Source of the DNA: Notospermus geniculatus
Lineage: Eukaryota > Nemertea > Pilidiophora > Heteronemertea > Lineidae
Direction of reading: 5' to 3'
Assembly: GCA_002633025.1 (NCBI GenBank)
Contig: NMRB01001606.1
Location: forward strand, 2,017-66,016
DNA length: 64,000 bases
Made by a program: the position numbers and the translations under genes. Below the pieces are notes generated by a model. It was not told where the DNA came from and ran no database searches. It saw nothing but the letters and a program-made list of their open reading frames with translations. Positions 10,225 through 20,775 of the stretch are shown here, in pieces; the stretch's first letter is position 1, and each line of letters starts with the position of its first letter.

Positions 10225-10618
10225 CCAAGTGTCAGATCCCAGGTTCGAATCCTGGGCCATATGAGATAAACCATCCCTGGCTCTTTAGTCCGATGCATGG
10301 GACAGTAAGGGCGTTTTCGAATCCTCGTTCTTGACCACACTCGTGCTGACCCAGTTCATGTAGTTGTTGCCTCAACTCGAGAACGGCAGTCTCAAACGCC
10401 GAGAACGCAACCTGTGTCGGGTCAAGAATGTGTTCTTCTCACTCCCCACTCAGCGGAGGGTTGAGGCGAACACTGTTCTTGACCCGACACGGGTTGCGTT
10501 CTTGGCGTTCGAGACTGCCGTTCTCGAGTTGAGGCAGCAACTACATGAACTGGGTCAGCACGAGTGTGGTCAAGAACGAGGATTCGAAAATGCCCTAAGT
10601 GTTGTGCCTTGTGCCTTT
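10225..10618 (+). mobile_element. SINE-A fragment split by a palindromic MITE
   Basis: The B-box GGTTCGAATCCTGGGCCATATG and CATCCCTGGCTCTTTAGTCC lead to GGGACAGTAA at 10308. The SINE resumes at 10596 with TAAGTGTTGTGCCTTGTGCC and then stops where MITE-C begins. Confidence 0.8.
10309..10595. mobile_element. 287-bp near-perfect palindromic MITE, TAA duplication
   Basis: The arms (about 120 bp each, 10309-10433 and 10475-10595) are reverse complements with few mismatches. Ends are GGGCGTTTTCGAA and TTCGAAAATGCCC. TAA flanks both sides (10306-10308, 10596-10598), and removing the element restores the SINE-A sequence. A three-base TWA duplication is the mark of PIF/Harbinger-type elements. Confidence 0.88.
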
Positions 10619-10830
10619 GCACACCAGGCGATACCAAGTGATCTAGTCTCCACTGATCTTCTCGCCAGCCACTGCAGACTAGACGATATTCGCTTTGGTA
10701 TTGTTTTATATTGGGCAAACATCGCTGGGGACAGGATTCCACACATCGCTGTCCACTGCACACTCGGGGTCAACAGCCGATTTTGCTCCCTTGCGATCAG
10801 GTCCCTCACGATATCACCAGTTGTGCTGGC
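10619..10830. mobile_element. MITE-C copy
   Basis: Starts gcacaccaggcgatacc and ends acgatatcaccagttgtgc, with interior TCTTCTCGCCAGCCACTGCA and CATCGCTGTCCACTGCACAC shared with 14396-14617 and 21521-21715. Confidence 0.75.
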
Positions 10831-11289
10831 CTTAGAGAAGACAATAACATTGTGACTCCCATAGTTCCCCCTCAAGAAGGCCTACACGAAATGCCAACCA
10901 TTAAGAATGATTTCTGGACCCAGCGATACAGGATGCGAGGGCGAGCTGCCGTTTTTTTCTTCGCTACAGTTTTGCTAGCACTCCTAGAAAACCATCAACA
11001 AAATGAACAGCTGAAGGGTGGAAGGTAAACTGCCCATGGAATAATTTCACAAGAGTAAACAACCGAGATGGGCCGGTTGTATGCACAATAAATAATTCTG
11101 GGAAGAGCACAGGAAGCAGCGAGATGCTCAGAGGAAGTATTCGACCGCAAAATTGTCTACAGTCTGTTTCGGAAAAGGTGCATTTCCATGCGAGTTCTCA
11201 CACAAGTTTGGTTTTTATGAGCACCTCAGCCGTAGAAAATTGGGAACTAAAGATGGTAGCACAACAGGGTTCTCCACTAGTGTAACAGA
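10831..11289. other. No recognisable feature
   Basis: Some open frames exist but show no domain features. I see no repeat to name. Confidence 0.4.
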
Positions 11290-11520
11290 ACGGGCGCAGC
11301 GCCCGTTCTAAAACGCAGGATTGATCTCAGCGCCCGGTCTAAAAATCCGCCGCCCGGTCAAAATTAATATTCACTTAAATAATACTGAGGTTTTGCAAGC
11401 ACTGACAGGAGCTAGATTTGCATTCTGAAATGCTGGGAAATCGCATTTCAGGGCTTCTAGATTTCGAATTTTTCTGGGCAAGGCCCCCAGACCCCCTGCT
11501 GAGGACGCGTGTGGGGCAGT
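11290..11520. repeat. Element D fragment (GCCCCCAGACCCCC family)
   Basis: AGCGCCCGTTCTAAAACGC, CTGGGAAATCGCATTTCAGG and AGGCCCCCAGACCCCCTGC define a family also present at 23283-23545, 57848-58118 and 59414-60762. The edges are diffuse here. Confidence 0.55.
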
Positions 11521-11584
11521 GGCTTCCGATATCAGTGACCGTGTGACGTCACCAGCGTTGGGTCTGTTTCAAACTCTGTGGAGA

Positions 11585-11720
11585 ACCCTGGTACAACAGG
11601 TGATATCGCAAGCAATCTGATTGCCACTGAGCAAAATCAGCTGTTGATGCCAGGTGTGCACTGGACAGCAATAAATGCGTGGAATCGTCTCGCCAACGAC
11701 GCTGGACCGTTTGTGCAGGA
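11585..11720. repeat. MITE-C fragment
   Basis: ACAACAGGTGATATCGCAAG, GCCAGGTGTGCACTGGACAG and TGGAATCGTCTCGCC match the reverse complement of the right half of MITE-C. Confidence 0.6.
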
Positions 11721-11724
11721 GCCA

Positions 11725-11948
11725 CGGTGGTGTAGTGGTTCGGGCCTCCGACTAGCGGTCAGAGGATCCCGGGTTCGAATCCCGCGGCTGGCGTGAGACT
11801 TTGGGTAGGTGTCTTTGCCTCACTGGCCTCTCTCCACCCAGGTGTATGAATGGGTACCGGTGGGAAATGCTCGGATTGTAGGGCTGAATGAGCAGCTCAT
11901 CTGAGTTCTACTGAAAGGTTTCAGGATAGACTGGGGTTAAAGTGTACA
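11725..11948 (+). mobile_element. SINE-B, best copy
   Basis: The head reads GGTGGTGTAGTGGTTCGGGC (A box) and CCCGGGTTCGAATCCC (perfect B box). It is followed by GGTGTCTTTGCCTCACTGGC, CACCCAGGTGTATGAATGGG and a tail GGTTTCAGGATAGACTGGGG. This is the type member of the family in the window. Confidence 0.88.
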
Positions 11949-12040
11949 GTCGGATGACACCTCTACCGTTGTTGATATCAGACTATAAACCCAAACTTTA
12001 ACTTTTTAACTTTAAAATGAGTCGGAATGTGCACAGAAAG

Positions 12041-12507
12041 TGTAGTCTGGTTCCCTGACCTGCTGTATGATGGCGCTGACTGATGGTGCGATACAGAGGT
12101 CAGGCAGGCGCCGCGTCGATACTGAGCTAAAAATAGAACATTAGTCATGCACTGACTGTTATGGGGATATCGGGATTCGATGAAGGAGTTGTACATTTGT
12201 GTGTGAAAACTGTCAAAATGCTGGGTGTTCTTTGTTTTCGGTGCACCAGTATCAGCTCTGCCTCTGCATCGTCCTGTACAGGTATCGCAAGAGAAATAAT
12301 TCCAAAGTTATAGGGTCAAAAGGCTGCACAATCGGCTTGATGTTCGATGTAGCGAAACATCCTGTTACTAAGTGACGTCACAGCAAAATTGTCAGGATCT
12401 TGACAATTTTACATCACGTGATCAGTATTAACGGTGGCACCTGCCTGACCTCTGTATCGCACCATCAGTCAGCGCCACCATACAGCAGGTCAGGGAACCA
12501 GACTACA
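12041..12507. mobile_element. 467-bp MITE with about 75-bp TIRs (TGTAGTCTGGTTCC)
   Basis: TGTAGTCTGGTTCCCTGACC...GGTCAGGCAGGCGCC at the left is mirrored at 12436-12507 (GGCACCTGCCTGACC...GGAACCAGACTACA). I could not settle a target duplication. No transposase frame. Confidence 0.85.
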
Positions 12508-12619
12508 GTAAGTGTACGGAAACCAACAATGGAGAATTGCGCACACGAAAAAAACGTACTTGGAAAGGTGCTGCAAGATCCTGCCGTAAGATCCACGCCA
12601 CTTTCAAAGAATTTACTAA

Positions 12620-13075
12620 GGCCATTCTTTTTTTATTTGTTGTTTAGCGGATTTTTTTCCAGTAAACTCAAGACAGGAGACAGGAAAAAAAATAAAAATA
12701 AAAGTCCAATCTTTCTGATGGATTTATATTTTTCGTTTTACCTAGCCTTTATCCAGTGAAACCAAGACAGGCGGAAATAAAAAAACTTGAAAATCATGAT
12801 TGCTGTCGATGTCACCGATCTGCCCGGCCGACGAACGTGGCAAATGTTCGAAAATATCCCCCCCCCCAACAGCACTGGACGGGACCTCACCAAATGTTTT
12901 TAATAGAGTGCTCATACCTCGTTGAAGAATGATTTTGAAAAAAACATTGAAAGGTTGAAAAACGAGACCGTCGGAAATAAAAAAGATGTTTTTTTTTCAA
13001 TTTTATTATTTTTTCCAAATTGCCAAAATCTAACTACGGCGGGTCCGCTAAACAACAAATAAAAAAAGTCTGGCC
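12620..13075. mobile_element. 456-bp MITE with TAA duplication
   Basis: Ends GGCCATTCTTTTTTTATTTG and AAATAAAAAAAGTCTGGCC plus TTGTTTAGCGGA / TCCGCTAAACAA form TIRs of about 37 bp. TAA flanks both ends (12617-12619, 13076-13078), as for PIF/Harbinger-type elements. Confidence 0.8.
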
Positions 13076-14100
13076 TAAGGTACTTACCAAACCATCATAC
13101 GAGGAATTAATTTGATCCTGAGAAGGGTTCTGAACATTCTGAATCCGAGTTCCGACTTCGACTCAAGACGATTCTTTTTTTGTGAACTACGTCATCAAAT
13201 ACAACGGGGTTTTCCAAAGCATTGGTGTCTACTCATTAGGTAAAACGAACAGAACTCGCCGGAATGGTGAAGTGATCTCCGACTTGACAAATCTGTCGGA
13301 ACAGATCTGAACCTCGCTAGTGTATGAAAATAAAACTCCAATTTAATCCCTGATGATAGATATCCACTGAGAGAATTGAGACCATTTCATTTACTCCCTG
13401 AGAAAGTCTTTTCTAGAGTTTCAGATTGTAAAGTTCCACTTGAAAAAGACCCCGGTTGGGGTCGAAAATTCATGAATTCTGGAGATTGACTTCTTGCTTA
13501 TTATCATTTTGTGTGTCAATTTTGTGCTATTCTGTATCTTGAGAAAGTTAAAAGAATTAGAATTCACTACGAGACAATAAAACAACCACTATCTACCACC
13601 AGAAAAAACTAACCCCCTGTTTTCAATTTTGCAGTGTTCCATACAGAAATTGTGTCAAAATATCAGAAAACACAACTCCAGCAGAAATTTTGGTCTTGGC
13701 TCAAGCAGTTTCACAACAGGTTTCTCAATTTTGGAACATCCGAACTCCAAATCGAACACAATATTTCCAAAACTGAAGGTGTCTGCTAATCCTTGATCTT
13801 TGCCCATAGCAGAGCTAAATCAGATGCTAGCTAATCCATCTCCATGATTTTGAGTTTGATTTGACCGTGACGGCACAAGGTAGCCCTGGCCCGATGCTCG
13901 TTCACAGCAAGGCAAAGTGTGAAACAAGCTGTATCGGAAACAACACCGACACAGGTAATCCACAAATAACCAACACAAATTGGCCGATAACGGCAAAGTT
14001 CACACGGTTAAAACAATCGCAAAACATCCTGCTTGAAATCAACCGAGATGGGGAAGGATTGGGCTAGTTTCATACATTTGGTAAAGGTCATACCAGTTTT
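13076..14100. other. No gene; contains a hammerhead-like motif at 13439-13481
   Basis: Apart from the ribozyme-like motif and its downstream tail, I recognise nothing. The sequence is A/T-rich. Confidence 0.4.
13439..13481 (+). ncRNA. Hammerhead-ribozyme-like core, copy 1
   Basis: TTGAAAA (degraded CUGANGA), then hairpin GACCCCGGTTGGGGTC (stem II), GAAA, and a short palindrome AATTC-AT-GAATT followed by C. This is the order stem II - GAAA - stem III - UH of a hammerhead. Downstream ATTATCATTTTGTGTGT is shared with copy 3. Confidence 0.45.
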
Positions 14101-14335
14101 GCCATGGGAAAAGAACTAGCCTACTTAGTTTTGCACATGGTAAAGGTGCTAGTTTCATCTGTTAAAGGAAGTACAAGTTTTATCCCCGTTAAAGGAAGTA
14201 CAAGTTTTATCCCCGTTAAAGGAAGTACAGGTTTTATCTCCATTAAAGGAAGTACAAGTTTTATCCCTGTTAAAGGAAGTAAAATTTTGTCCAGGAAGTG
14301 CAAGTTTTATCCCTGTTAAAGGTAGTGCTGTCCCT
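14065..14335. repeat. 27-bp minisatellite
   Basis: GTTAAAGGAAGTACAAGTTT-type units start at 14161, 14188, 14215, 14242 and 14269, with degenerate units on both sides (from about 14065). The unit is nine codons long, so frames on both strands stay open, e.g. VKGSTSFIP repeats on plus. Most likely not coding. Confidence 0.85.
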
Positions 14336-14395
14336 GATAGGTACAACTAGAGTTTTGTCCCTGGTAATGGAAATTCTAGTTTGTCTCCGGTAAAG

Positions 14396-14617
14396 CCAGC
14401 AGCACACCAGGCGATATCGTAAGCGATCCACTCGCCACCGATCTTCTCACCAGCCACCACAGACTAGGCGTTATCGTCTTTGGTATTGTTTGACAATGGG
14501 TGAACATCGCTGGCGAGAGGATTCCATGCATCGCTGTCCAGTGCACACCTGGTGTGAACAGCCGATTTTGCTGGCTGGCGAGCTGATCGCTTGCGATATC
14601 GCCTGGTGTGCTGCTGG
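14396..14617. mobile_element. MITE-C, best copy
   Basis: CCAGCAGCACACCAGGCGAT and ATCGCCTGGTGTGCTGCTGG are perfect 20-bp terminal inverted repeats. Weaker pairing continues inside (AAGCGATCCACTCGCC / GGCGAGCTGATCGCTT). Confidence 0.88.
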
Positions 14618-15259
14618 CTCTAAGGTCACAACGTCATTTGAACTTCTACCATCTACACTTTAATCCTGGTCCAGATGGATCTGAACCAACGGAAATCCTA
14701 AAAATACTATCCCCTATCAATACCACTCGAGTCCGCAATCAACAAGAACTGACATTGAAGAAGAAACCACTGCTCTCTTACAGGTAGGTAATCCTTAGTC
14801 ATTAAGAAACTTGCGTTTGACTGGCAACCACTGGAGTGTACTTCCGGTAGCTGGTCAATAAACCTAGCAGCCCACTACAAATTCATGTCAGTGAGATCAT
14901 GCTACAGAGGCTTTGTGAATGACGTCACAAGCTGCCATGCTGGAGGACACATGCTGCAGAGGTGCAGCGATATGAGCCGTGCATGCCCCAATGATGTTAT
15001 GTCAAACAATGGCGTGGCCCACTTCACGGAAGTCATGGCACCGTCGGCTCACACCTCTGCACCTTGTGTCCTCCAGAATGGCCGCTAGGATGACGTCATT
15101 GCAAAGCCTTTACTGACATTCACTCCAAAAGCGGGCAGATTTCAAACAAACTTATGTCTTCCGACTCTGAGACTGGAAGTTGGTCCAGACCCAGGGCATT
15201 CAGAAAGACGTTCATCATGAAGGGGTGGGTTATCAGAGGAACCGTGATAGCCTACCCCG
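14618..15259. other. No recognisable feature
   Basis: No convincing ORF, splice structure or repeat. Confidence 0.4.
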
Positions 15260-15368
15260 GGCCTTTCCGTTTGACGGGCGCGAAAATGTGCATGCGCCTT
15301 GCAAACAATAGAATTTCTATTGTTTGCGAGGCGCATGCACATTTTAGCACCCGTCAAACGGAAAGGCC
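15260..15368. repeat. 109-bp palindrome with single-base loop
   Basis: Arms 15260-15313 and 15315-15368 are reverse complements with about three mismatches in 54 bp. They start GGCCTTTCCGTTTGACGGG and meet at AATAGAA-t-TTCTATT. It abuts the tRNA-like head of the SINE-A that follows. Confidence 0.9.
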
Positions 15369-15382
15369 TGCTACCCGGTAGT

Positions 15383-15600
15383 GGTTATCACGTCCACTTG
15401 CCAAGTGGCATGCAGGTCACGGGTTCGGATCCTGGGCCATGTGGGATTAATAATCCCTGGCTCTTCAGTCCATCGCATGGAACAGTAAACCTTGGCAGCT
15501 TGCACCTTGTGCTTTTACAAGGGCAAGTAAAAGACCCCATCCAAGTGAGGAACATGAGTAGCTTGAGATGGCCTTTCCGAACTTCCCAGGGCCAATAATG
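15383..15600 (+). mobile_element. SINE-A, contiguous head and body
   Basis: GTGGTTATCACGTCC and GGTCACGGGTTCGGATCC are the A- and B-box regions. Then GGGATTAATAATCCCTGGCT, ACAAGGGCAAGTAAAAGACC and GGGCCAATAATGCTATGG. This copy shows the uninterrupted family order. Confidence 0.88.
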
Positions 15601-15772
15601 CTATGGTTTCAGTTCACATGGGACAGTGCAGGCCCTGGTGCCTCTCGTGCCTTTGCAAGGGCAAGTAAAAGACCCCATGAAAGTGAGGAACATGAGTAGC
15701 TCGAGATGGCCTTTCCGAACTTCCCAGGCCAATAATGCTATGCATTCAGTCCTGACGGAAAAATCCAATACA
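15601..15772 (+). mobile_element. SINE-A body, partial
   Basis: A headless copy directly after the previous one: ACATGGGACAGTGCAGGCCC, AAGGGCAAGTAAAAGACCCC, GGCCAATAATGCTATGC, TCCTGACGGAAAAATCC. The pair could be a dimer. Confidence 0.8.
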
Positions 15773-16969
15773 AACACTTCACAAGACGTTCTTTAAACTG
15801 TTATTTTGAAGTTTCTCCCCTTGACCTTGCATGATTTTTGAACAACAAATGAAAAGTTCCTGGTCTATGTCTAATAGATTTTGATCAATAATATTTCATG
15901 TCCTATCTGACGTGAACTTCGCACCGACTCTGATAATGGCGGAAATAATAGGATAAGGGCACTGGGGGTGAGGTTTATCAGGTTATTGGGGTGAGAGTTA
16001 CGGGAGATGAAAGTAGTGAGAACGATACAGGATAAGCATCAACACTCGTAAAACTTAAACTTTGTTCAAGTGTTCAAACGCAATTTGTACAAAGTAAATT
16101 GTGTGGGGAGACTAAACGATGCACTGGAGAGTGTGCGCTACCAGTTTTATTTTGAACAACAAAAGATTCTCTTGCATTGTAGACACAAGAAAATAGACTG
16201 GTTCCCATCTCTGCCGCTCCATTCCCCTGGTGCTCATTCCACAAGACAGGCAGGACCACGCCAACTTCCGGCCCGACTACTGCGCAGTCCCAACATGACG
16301 GCGTGCATTGTTACTAATTTAGACCAATGCGCATGTTCACGGCACATGAGACGGGAACCAGTCAAAGCAGCACCTACACGTGCAATATTATTACATGTGC
16401 AATATTATTGCACAATATGAGGAGCCTCATCAAAATGGGCAATATTATTGCCAATCTTTCTTCTCCCCTTCGTGCCAGAAGCACATGACCCCACGTTGGC
16501 CCCCATATTGTGCAACAATTTTGGATGGGGGTATCCAGACCTTAACACGAAAACAGAGCTGGAAGCCTGTCATCAATCTCACCCAATCAGTGAACCATTC
16601 ATAATAGCGATTGATCCCCCAGACAGTGCCAGACAAACAGTAAGCTGTACGACAGAACGACAGTCACGCAACAGACGTCTGCACAACTCGCTTACCAAAA
16701 ATGAAATAGATATGCTAAACTAATCAGACTTGGAATAGAATTGGAAATGTGCTCCCTATAATTTTACTCATCTTGGCACGATTTAATATCATTTGTGCTA
16801 TACATTGATCAAAATCATGAATAAATGGGCTATTTATTCTTTGAGTCAATATAAGAGATACAGACTGGCATATCAGCTGTTCCATCCCGATCACACACCC
16901 CACTCCACCCCAACGGCGTAGTTTTGATATGACACGTTTACATACCCCCAGCAGTGCTCCACTGCAATA
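15773..16969. other. No gene; short CAATATTATTGC repeats at 16381-16455
   Basis: GTGCAATATTATTACATGTG, GCAATATTATTGCACAATAT and GGCAATATTATTGCC form overlapping small palindromes. The rest is unremarkable. Confidence 0.4.
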
Positions 16970-17061
16970 GGGTAAAGTGGTACAATTCTAGCCCCTGAAT
17001 GGAAAAATGGCTATTGCCTGGAGATGTATACTCAGGGGCTAGACTTGTTCCACTTTACCCC
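16970..17061. mobile_element. 92-bp palindromic MITE (GGGTAAAGTGG)
   Basis: GGGTAAAGTGGTACAATTCT + AGCCCCTGA pairs with TCAGGGGCT + AGACTTGTTCCACTTTACCC around a loop of about 35 bp. Confidence 0.75.
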
Positions 17062-17072
17062 ATTTATATTCG

Positions 17073-17505
17073 ATTTTTCCATCAGGGCCGAAGCCATAGC
17101 AGTGTTGGCCCTGGTAAGTACGGAAGAGACCATCTCAAACTACTCATGTTCCTCACTTGGAATGAGGACCCTAGCTCACTGGCTCAATAGGTGTCACCAG
17201 TGGTTAAATCTATTGAAATGAAACTGGCAACTCGGTCCTGATCAATTTCCCACACAAAAGGCGTCCATTGTTTAGGACCGAGTTTCGGTGTGCTGCCCTC
17301 TATCGTAGCTAGGATGCCCATTGGATGGGGTCTTTTACTTGCCCTTGCAAAGGCACAAGGTACAAGGCAGCACGGCTTTACTGTCCCATGTGACGGACTG
17401 AAGAAGAGGCAGGGATGATTTATTCCATATGGCCCAGGCTGAATTCGAACCCGGGACCTGCAGCTTGCAAAGCGGACGTGATAACCACTAGGCTATCAGA
17501 GCTCC
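17073..17505 (-). mobile_element. SINE-A interrupted by a 159-bp insertion
   Basis: The body is at 17073-17161 and continues at 17321 (TTGGATGGGGTCTTTTACTT). The tRNA-like head (GGTCCCGGGTTCGAATTC, CCTAGTGGTTATCACG on minus) is at about 17435-17505. The break is explained by the insertion at 17162-17320. Confidence 0.85.
17162..17320. mobile_element. Element E, 159 bp, TTGGA duplication, empty-site copy
   Basis: TTGGA repeats on both sides (17157-17161, 17321-17325) and removal restores SINE-A. The interior (CTCAATAGGTGTCACCAGTG, ATTGAAATGAAACTGGCA, GTGTGCTGCCCTCTATC) recurs at 18022-18396, where it is split by another MITE. Confidence 0.75.
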
Positions 17506-18021
17506 AGTGCAGTCTCTAAGTAGTGACTCAAATGGGAATCATCTCGTGATGAGAGGAGGCACAGAATGTGACAACGTAGCTCATAAGAGGTGGGGTGCAA
17601 ACCATATGAGGGAACAGCCCCAATCTAATATTGGCATTTTAGTATAATTGATATCTAAAGCTACCCTGACGTACAGTAAATGAGGAATGTGTATGGACCA
17701 ATCAGAAATAGTTCAGTAACTTCTGTCATATGATCGACGTCTCGTTTGAAGGGCATGAATGCCATGACATTTATCTTGAGTGAGAGGAAGGGGAAGGAAG
17801 GGCATCCTTCCATAGCAGGGCTTTGGTCTTGCTCCTCTTCAAACACTCGCACACAAAGTTCGTGTGAGTGTATGAAGAGGAGCGAGGTAAAAACCCTGCA
17901 GTGGGAGAATGGGGTTCCGGGTCACAGAAGCTGTTGAACGTGGAAGAGAGAGAGGGGAGGCATGGTAGCTGTACTTGGGAGACAGGGGAGAGGGAAATCT
18001 GGGTCCTTGCACATCAGTGAA
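17506..18021. other. No gene; palindrome at 17816-17898
   Basis: The flanks of the palindrome show no feature I recognise. Confidence 0.4.
17816..17898. mobile_element. 83-bp foldback (CAGGGCTTTGGTCT)
   Basis: CAGGGCTTTGGTCTTGCTCC + TCTTCAAACACTCGCACAC pairs with GTGTGAGTGTATGAAGA + GGAGCGAGGTAAAAACCCTG. The same ends bound the 436-bp element at 23554-23989. Confidence 0.8.
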
Positions 18022-18396
18022 TGGGGACCCTAGGTCACTGCCTCAATAGACAAATCCCAAATTCCAAGTTATGCGCACTTCCGCCGAAATAGCAACAAGA
18101 ACCTCGATCTGAAACCAGCTGACGTGATGCAATCCGTGATTCAGCAATGGTCAACTCTGACGTAATGTCGTCCAAGTCACTGTCGTGGGGTTCTCTGCAT
18201 CACGTCATTCAGTTTCAGACCGAGGTTCTTGTTGCTATTTCAGTGGAAGTGCGCAGATCTTTCCCGTTTACGTCAATTTGGGATTTGTCTATAGGTGTCA
18301 CTCATGGTTAAAACTATTGAAATGAAACTGACATCCCGGTCCCGATCAATTTCCCACACCTGGTTTCGGTGTGCTGCCCTCTATCATAGCTAGGAT
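18022..18396. mobile_element. Element E, second copy, carrying a nested foldback MITE
   Basis: GGGGACCCTAGGTCACTGCC...AATA, then the insertion, then GGTGTCACTCATGG...GCTGCCCTCTATCATAGC. This matches 17162-17320 on either side of the nested element. Confidence 0.75.
18049..18292. mobile_element. Long-TIR foldback MITE (TAGACAA family), copy 2
   Basis: Ends GACAAATCCCAAATT and AATTTGGGATTTGTC with arms of about 80 bp (GCGCACTTCCGCCGAAATAG / CTATTTCAGTGGAAGTGCGC). The copy of Element E at 17162 lacks it, reading CTCAATAGGTG across the site. Confidence 0.85.
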
Positions 18397-19114
18397 CACT
18401 GACGAGGAATCACATGATATGGGAGACTTTACTCTCGTTAGAGGCCACCACCAGTCAGCGGTCTTAGAACGTCACAAAATTTGACATCACAATGAAGAAG
18501 TGGACACCACACCATCATCCATATGACGTGAGGCCGTGGCTAACATCAAATTTTATGATGTTCTTGGACGGCTAACAGGCGGCCCCGAACGACAGAAAAG
18601 TCTCCCATTGGCTATTGAACAAAAACGTTCAGAGTGTAAGAAATGGCCATCTTACCTGTTAATGTGAGCCACTTTCTTGAGAGAAAAAGATAGAAACACT
18701 TGTTACATTCTGGAGAATAATTCAGATGAACCTGCAAGGAGAAAAGAGGGGAAACCAGTTAATGTAACCCGCTATTTCTTGGACTGTGGGTCGAAAAAGT
18801 CTATCACAAGGAGAAGACCCCCCCTCCCCAAATCAATGTGAGCCAAGGCCTAATGCTGATGTCAGGTCGAAGTTGCGACAGCACAGAACAGGCGGCGACT
18901 GACTTTTCTGGATCATTTTGTGTCTGCGCCATGATCATGCGGAACACATCAGTCGAAATATGGTGTAACATAGCTGCAGTTGCGCGTCACCTGCAATGAT
19001 TTGCATCAGTCACTGATCAAAAAGATCATGAAATGCAGGAGCTGAGCATGTTGAACTTTTGCACTATCTGAGACATGTGAGAGGCGTAATCCATTCGCAG
19101 TTGACCCTACTTGA
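18397..19114. other. No recognisable feature
   Basis: No supported exon or repeat. Confidence 0.4.
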
Positions 19115-19463
19115 GTTACGATTCCCTGCACGCAGATGCTGCCTGTTCCACAACAAGCGCACACATTTTCACCTGACCATGATTTCTTCACTTGATGCCA
19201 TCTGTACCCTCGCAGTGCAGCCGATCGTAGATGCAACCTGAGTCAGCAATACATGTAGCAAGAAACCTATGTGAACATGATGGAGTTATGATTTCCTGCG
19301 CACAGACATGACAGATGCCACCTGTTCCACAAACTTTTCGCGCTTGCGACATGTCCATGAGTTCTTCACTTGATGCTGTCTCTTCCGTCGCAGCGCAGCC
19401 GATCGTAGATGCAACCTTACATCAGCAATAGCAAGAAACCTACATGAACATGATGGAACAGGA
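19115..19463. repeat. Tandem duplication, period about 170-180 bp
   Basis: GTTACGATTCCCTGCACGCA...GCAGCCGATCGTAGATGCAA...CAAGAAACCTATGTGAACAT (19115-19283) is repeated with changes at 19284-19463. Copies are roughly 80% alike by eye. Confidence 0.8.
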
Positions 19464-20410
19464 TAACACAATTAAATGATATGACAGGAAAATGCCAATC
19501 AAACACCTTGCACAAAGTCCACAAAAGGATATGCACCAAGTTGACCGAGAAATTTCTGCACCTGTTTTTTAGGCCAGGTTCGAGACGCATCCCGAAGAAT
19601 CCTATGTAAAGCACACAAAACAATCTACTAAAGTATTCACAACATCTGTAGTTTTTCTGTCGTGTCATATCTTGTCACATGACCTCTGTAGCAGTCTCAC
19701 AAAAGCAGCACTAAGTACGACACGCATATTGACTGTGGAAGAAAGAGTCGTGACAATCGTTAGAAATTCCACATTCTGTTTCATCTCATAATCACGTCAC
19801 TCCATGATCACGTGAGTGTACGCCAGATTTTCGGGCATGAGCTGCTTCAGGCAATGCGCCCACGGAAAACCGAGGAGCACTGACTAATTTAGCACGTGAG
19901 GAAGCCTAGAGTACATCGTGACCCAGTCAGGGAAAACCAGGCACTAGCTTCAAGTCTGTGAGGTCACCCACTCATTGCTGAAGAAAGAAGTCAAGACAGT
20001 AGCCGTTGTGACACTACATAAAATTCGTGGTTTTTTTGCGGTTACACATGAATTACTGCGGGCTTCCAGAAACCCGGGTCTGAAAAACATGGGTTTTTGT
20101 GACACGGCAAGCTCGCCGTGCTTTTCGAAATCCCCGTGTTACGTTAGTTCTTCGCACGGCTACAGATGGCAACAATGTGTGCCAATACAAAAATGACCGA
20201 AGAGTCAATGCATGCAGCGCAACTGTCGTCGGGCTACCTAACTACAATGTAGTAGTGTGACCTCTCGCAGGGATTTTCGTACACACGGGTCTGGAAAAAC
20301 ACGGGTATTTTCAACAAGTGTAACCTTAGCAAGTGTCATTGGCATTCGATCAGTGCTCAGATTCTGAGTGTGATTTTGGTTGGATCAGACCTATTCTTCA
20401 TGTGAAAGAG
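19464..20410. other. No recognisable feature
   Basis: Two short similar stretches around CGGGTCTGAAAAACATGGG (20071) and CGGGTCTGGAAAAACACGGG (20285) are the only pattern. Confidence 0.4.
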
Positions 20411-20720
20411 AGGGTAAAGCAGGCCTCACACGCGGACGGTTCTGAAGGCGGTTCAACACGGTTTAAAACCGTGCTGAATCGCCCAAATTGACGGTGGTTT
20501 GGCTTGGCACAAGTAGGTGAAAACACGGTGTGGATAAGGTGGTGATGCGGTTGTCATCAAGGTAGACATGCGGCACAACTGTGGTCAAACGTGGTGTTAG
20601 AAGGGTGATGTATGGTGTTAACACGGTCATGTGCGGTCCATATGCGGTCTGGAGGATAGAGGTGGCAGTCATTGGCGAACCCCTCTCGGTGTCTACGCGG
20701 TGTCATTGAGGTTCAGCACG
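20411..20720. repeat. CGGT-rich decayed inverted-repeat element
   Basis: Dense ACGGT/GCGGT words, with GGTTTAAAACC at 20461-20471 and GGTTCAACACGG near the left matched by GGTTCAGCACGGTTTTGGCC near the right. Boundaries are not clear. Confidence 0.4.
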
Positions 20721-20775
20721 GTTTTGGCCCGGGCTGGATTCGAACCCGGGACCTGCCGCCTACTAAGTGCGCATT
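20721..20775 (-). repeat. SINE-A head fragment
   Basis: GGCTGGATTCGAACCCGGGA (reverse complement of a perfect B box) followed by CCTGCCGCCTACTAAG. The A-box half is missing. Confidence 0.7.

Noticed and set aside
10364-10855. 163-codon plus-strand open frame
   Set aside because: It reads through the 287-bp palindrome and MITE-C, both transposon derived.
16381-16455. CRISPR-like short repeats (CAATATTATTGC)
   Set aside because: Spacing is irregular, the words are overlapping palindromes and the DNA is eukaryotic.
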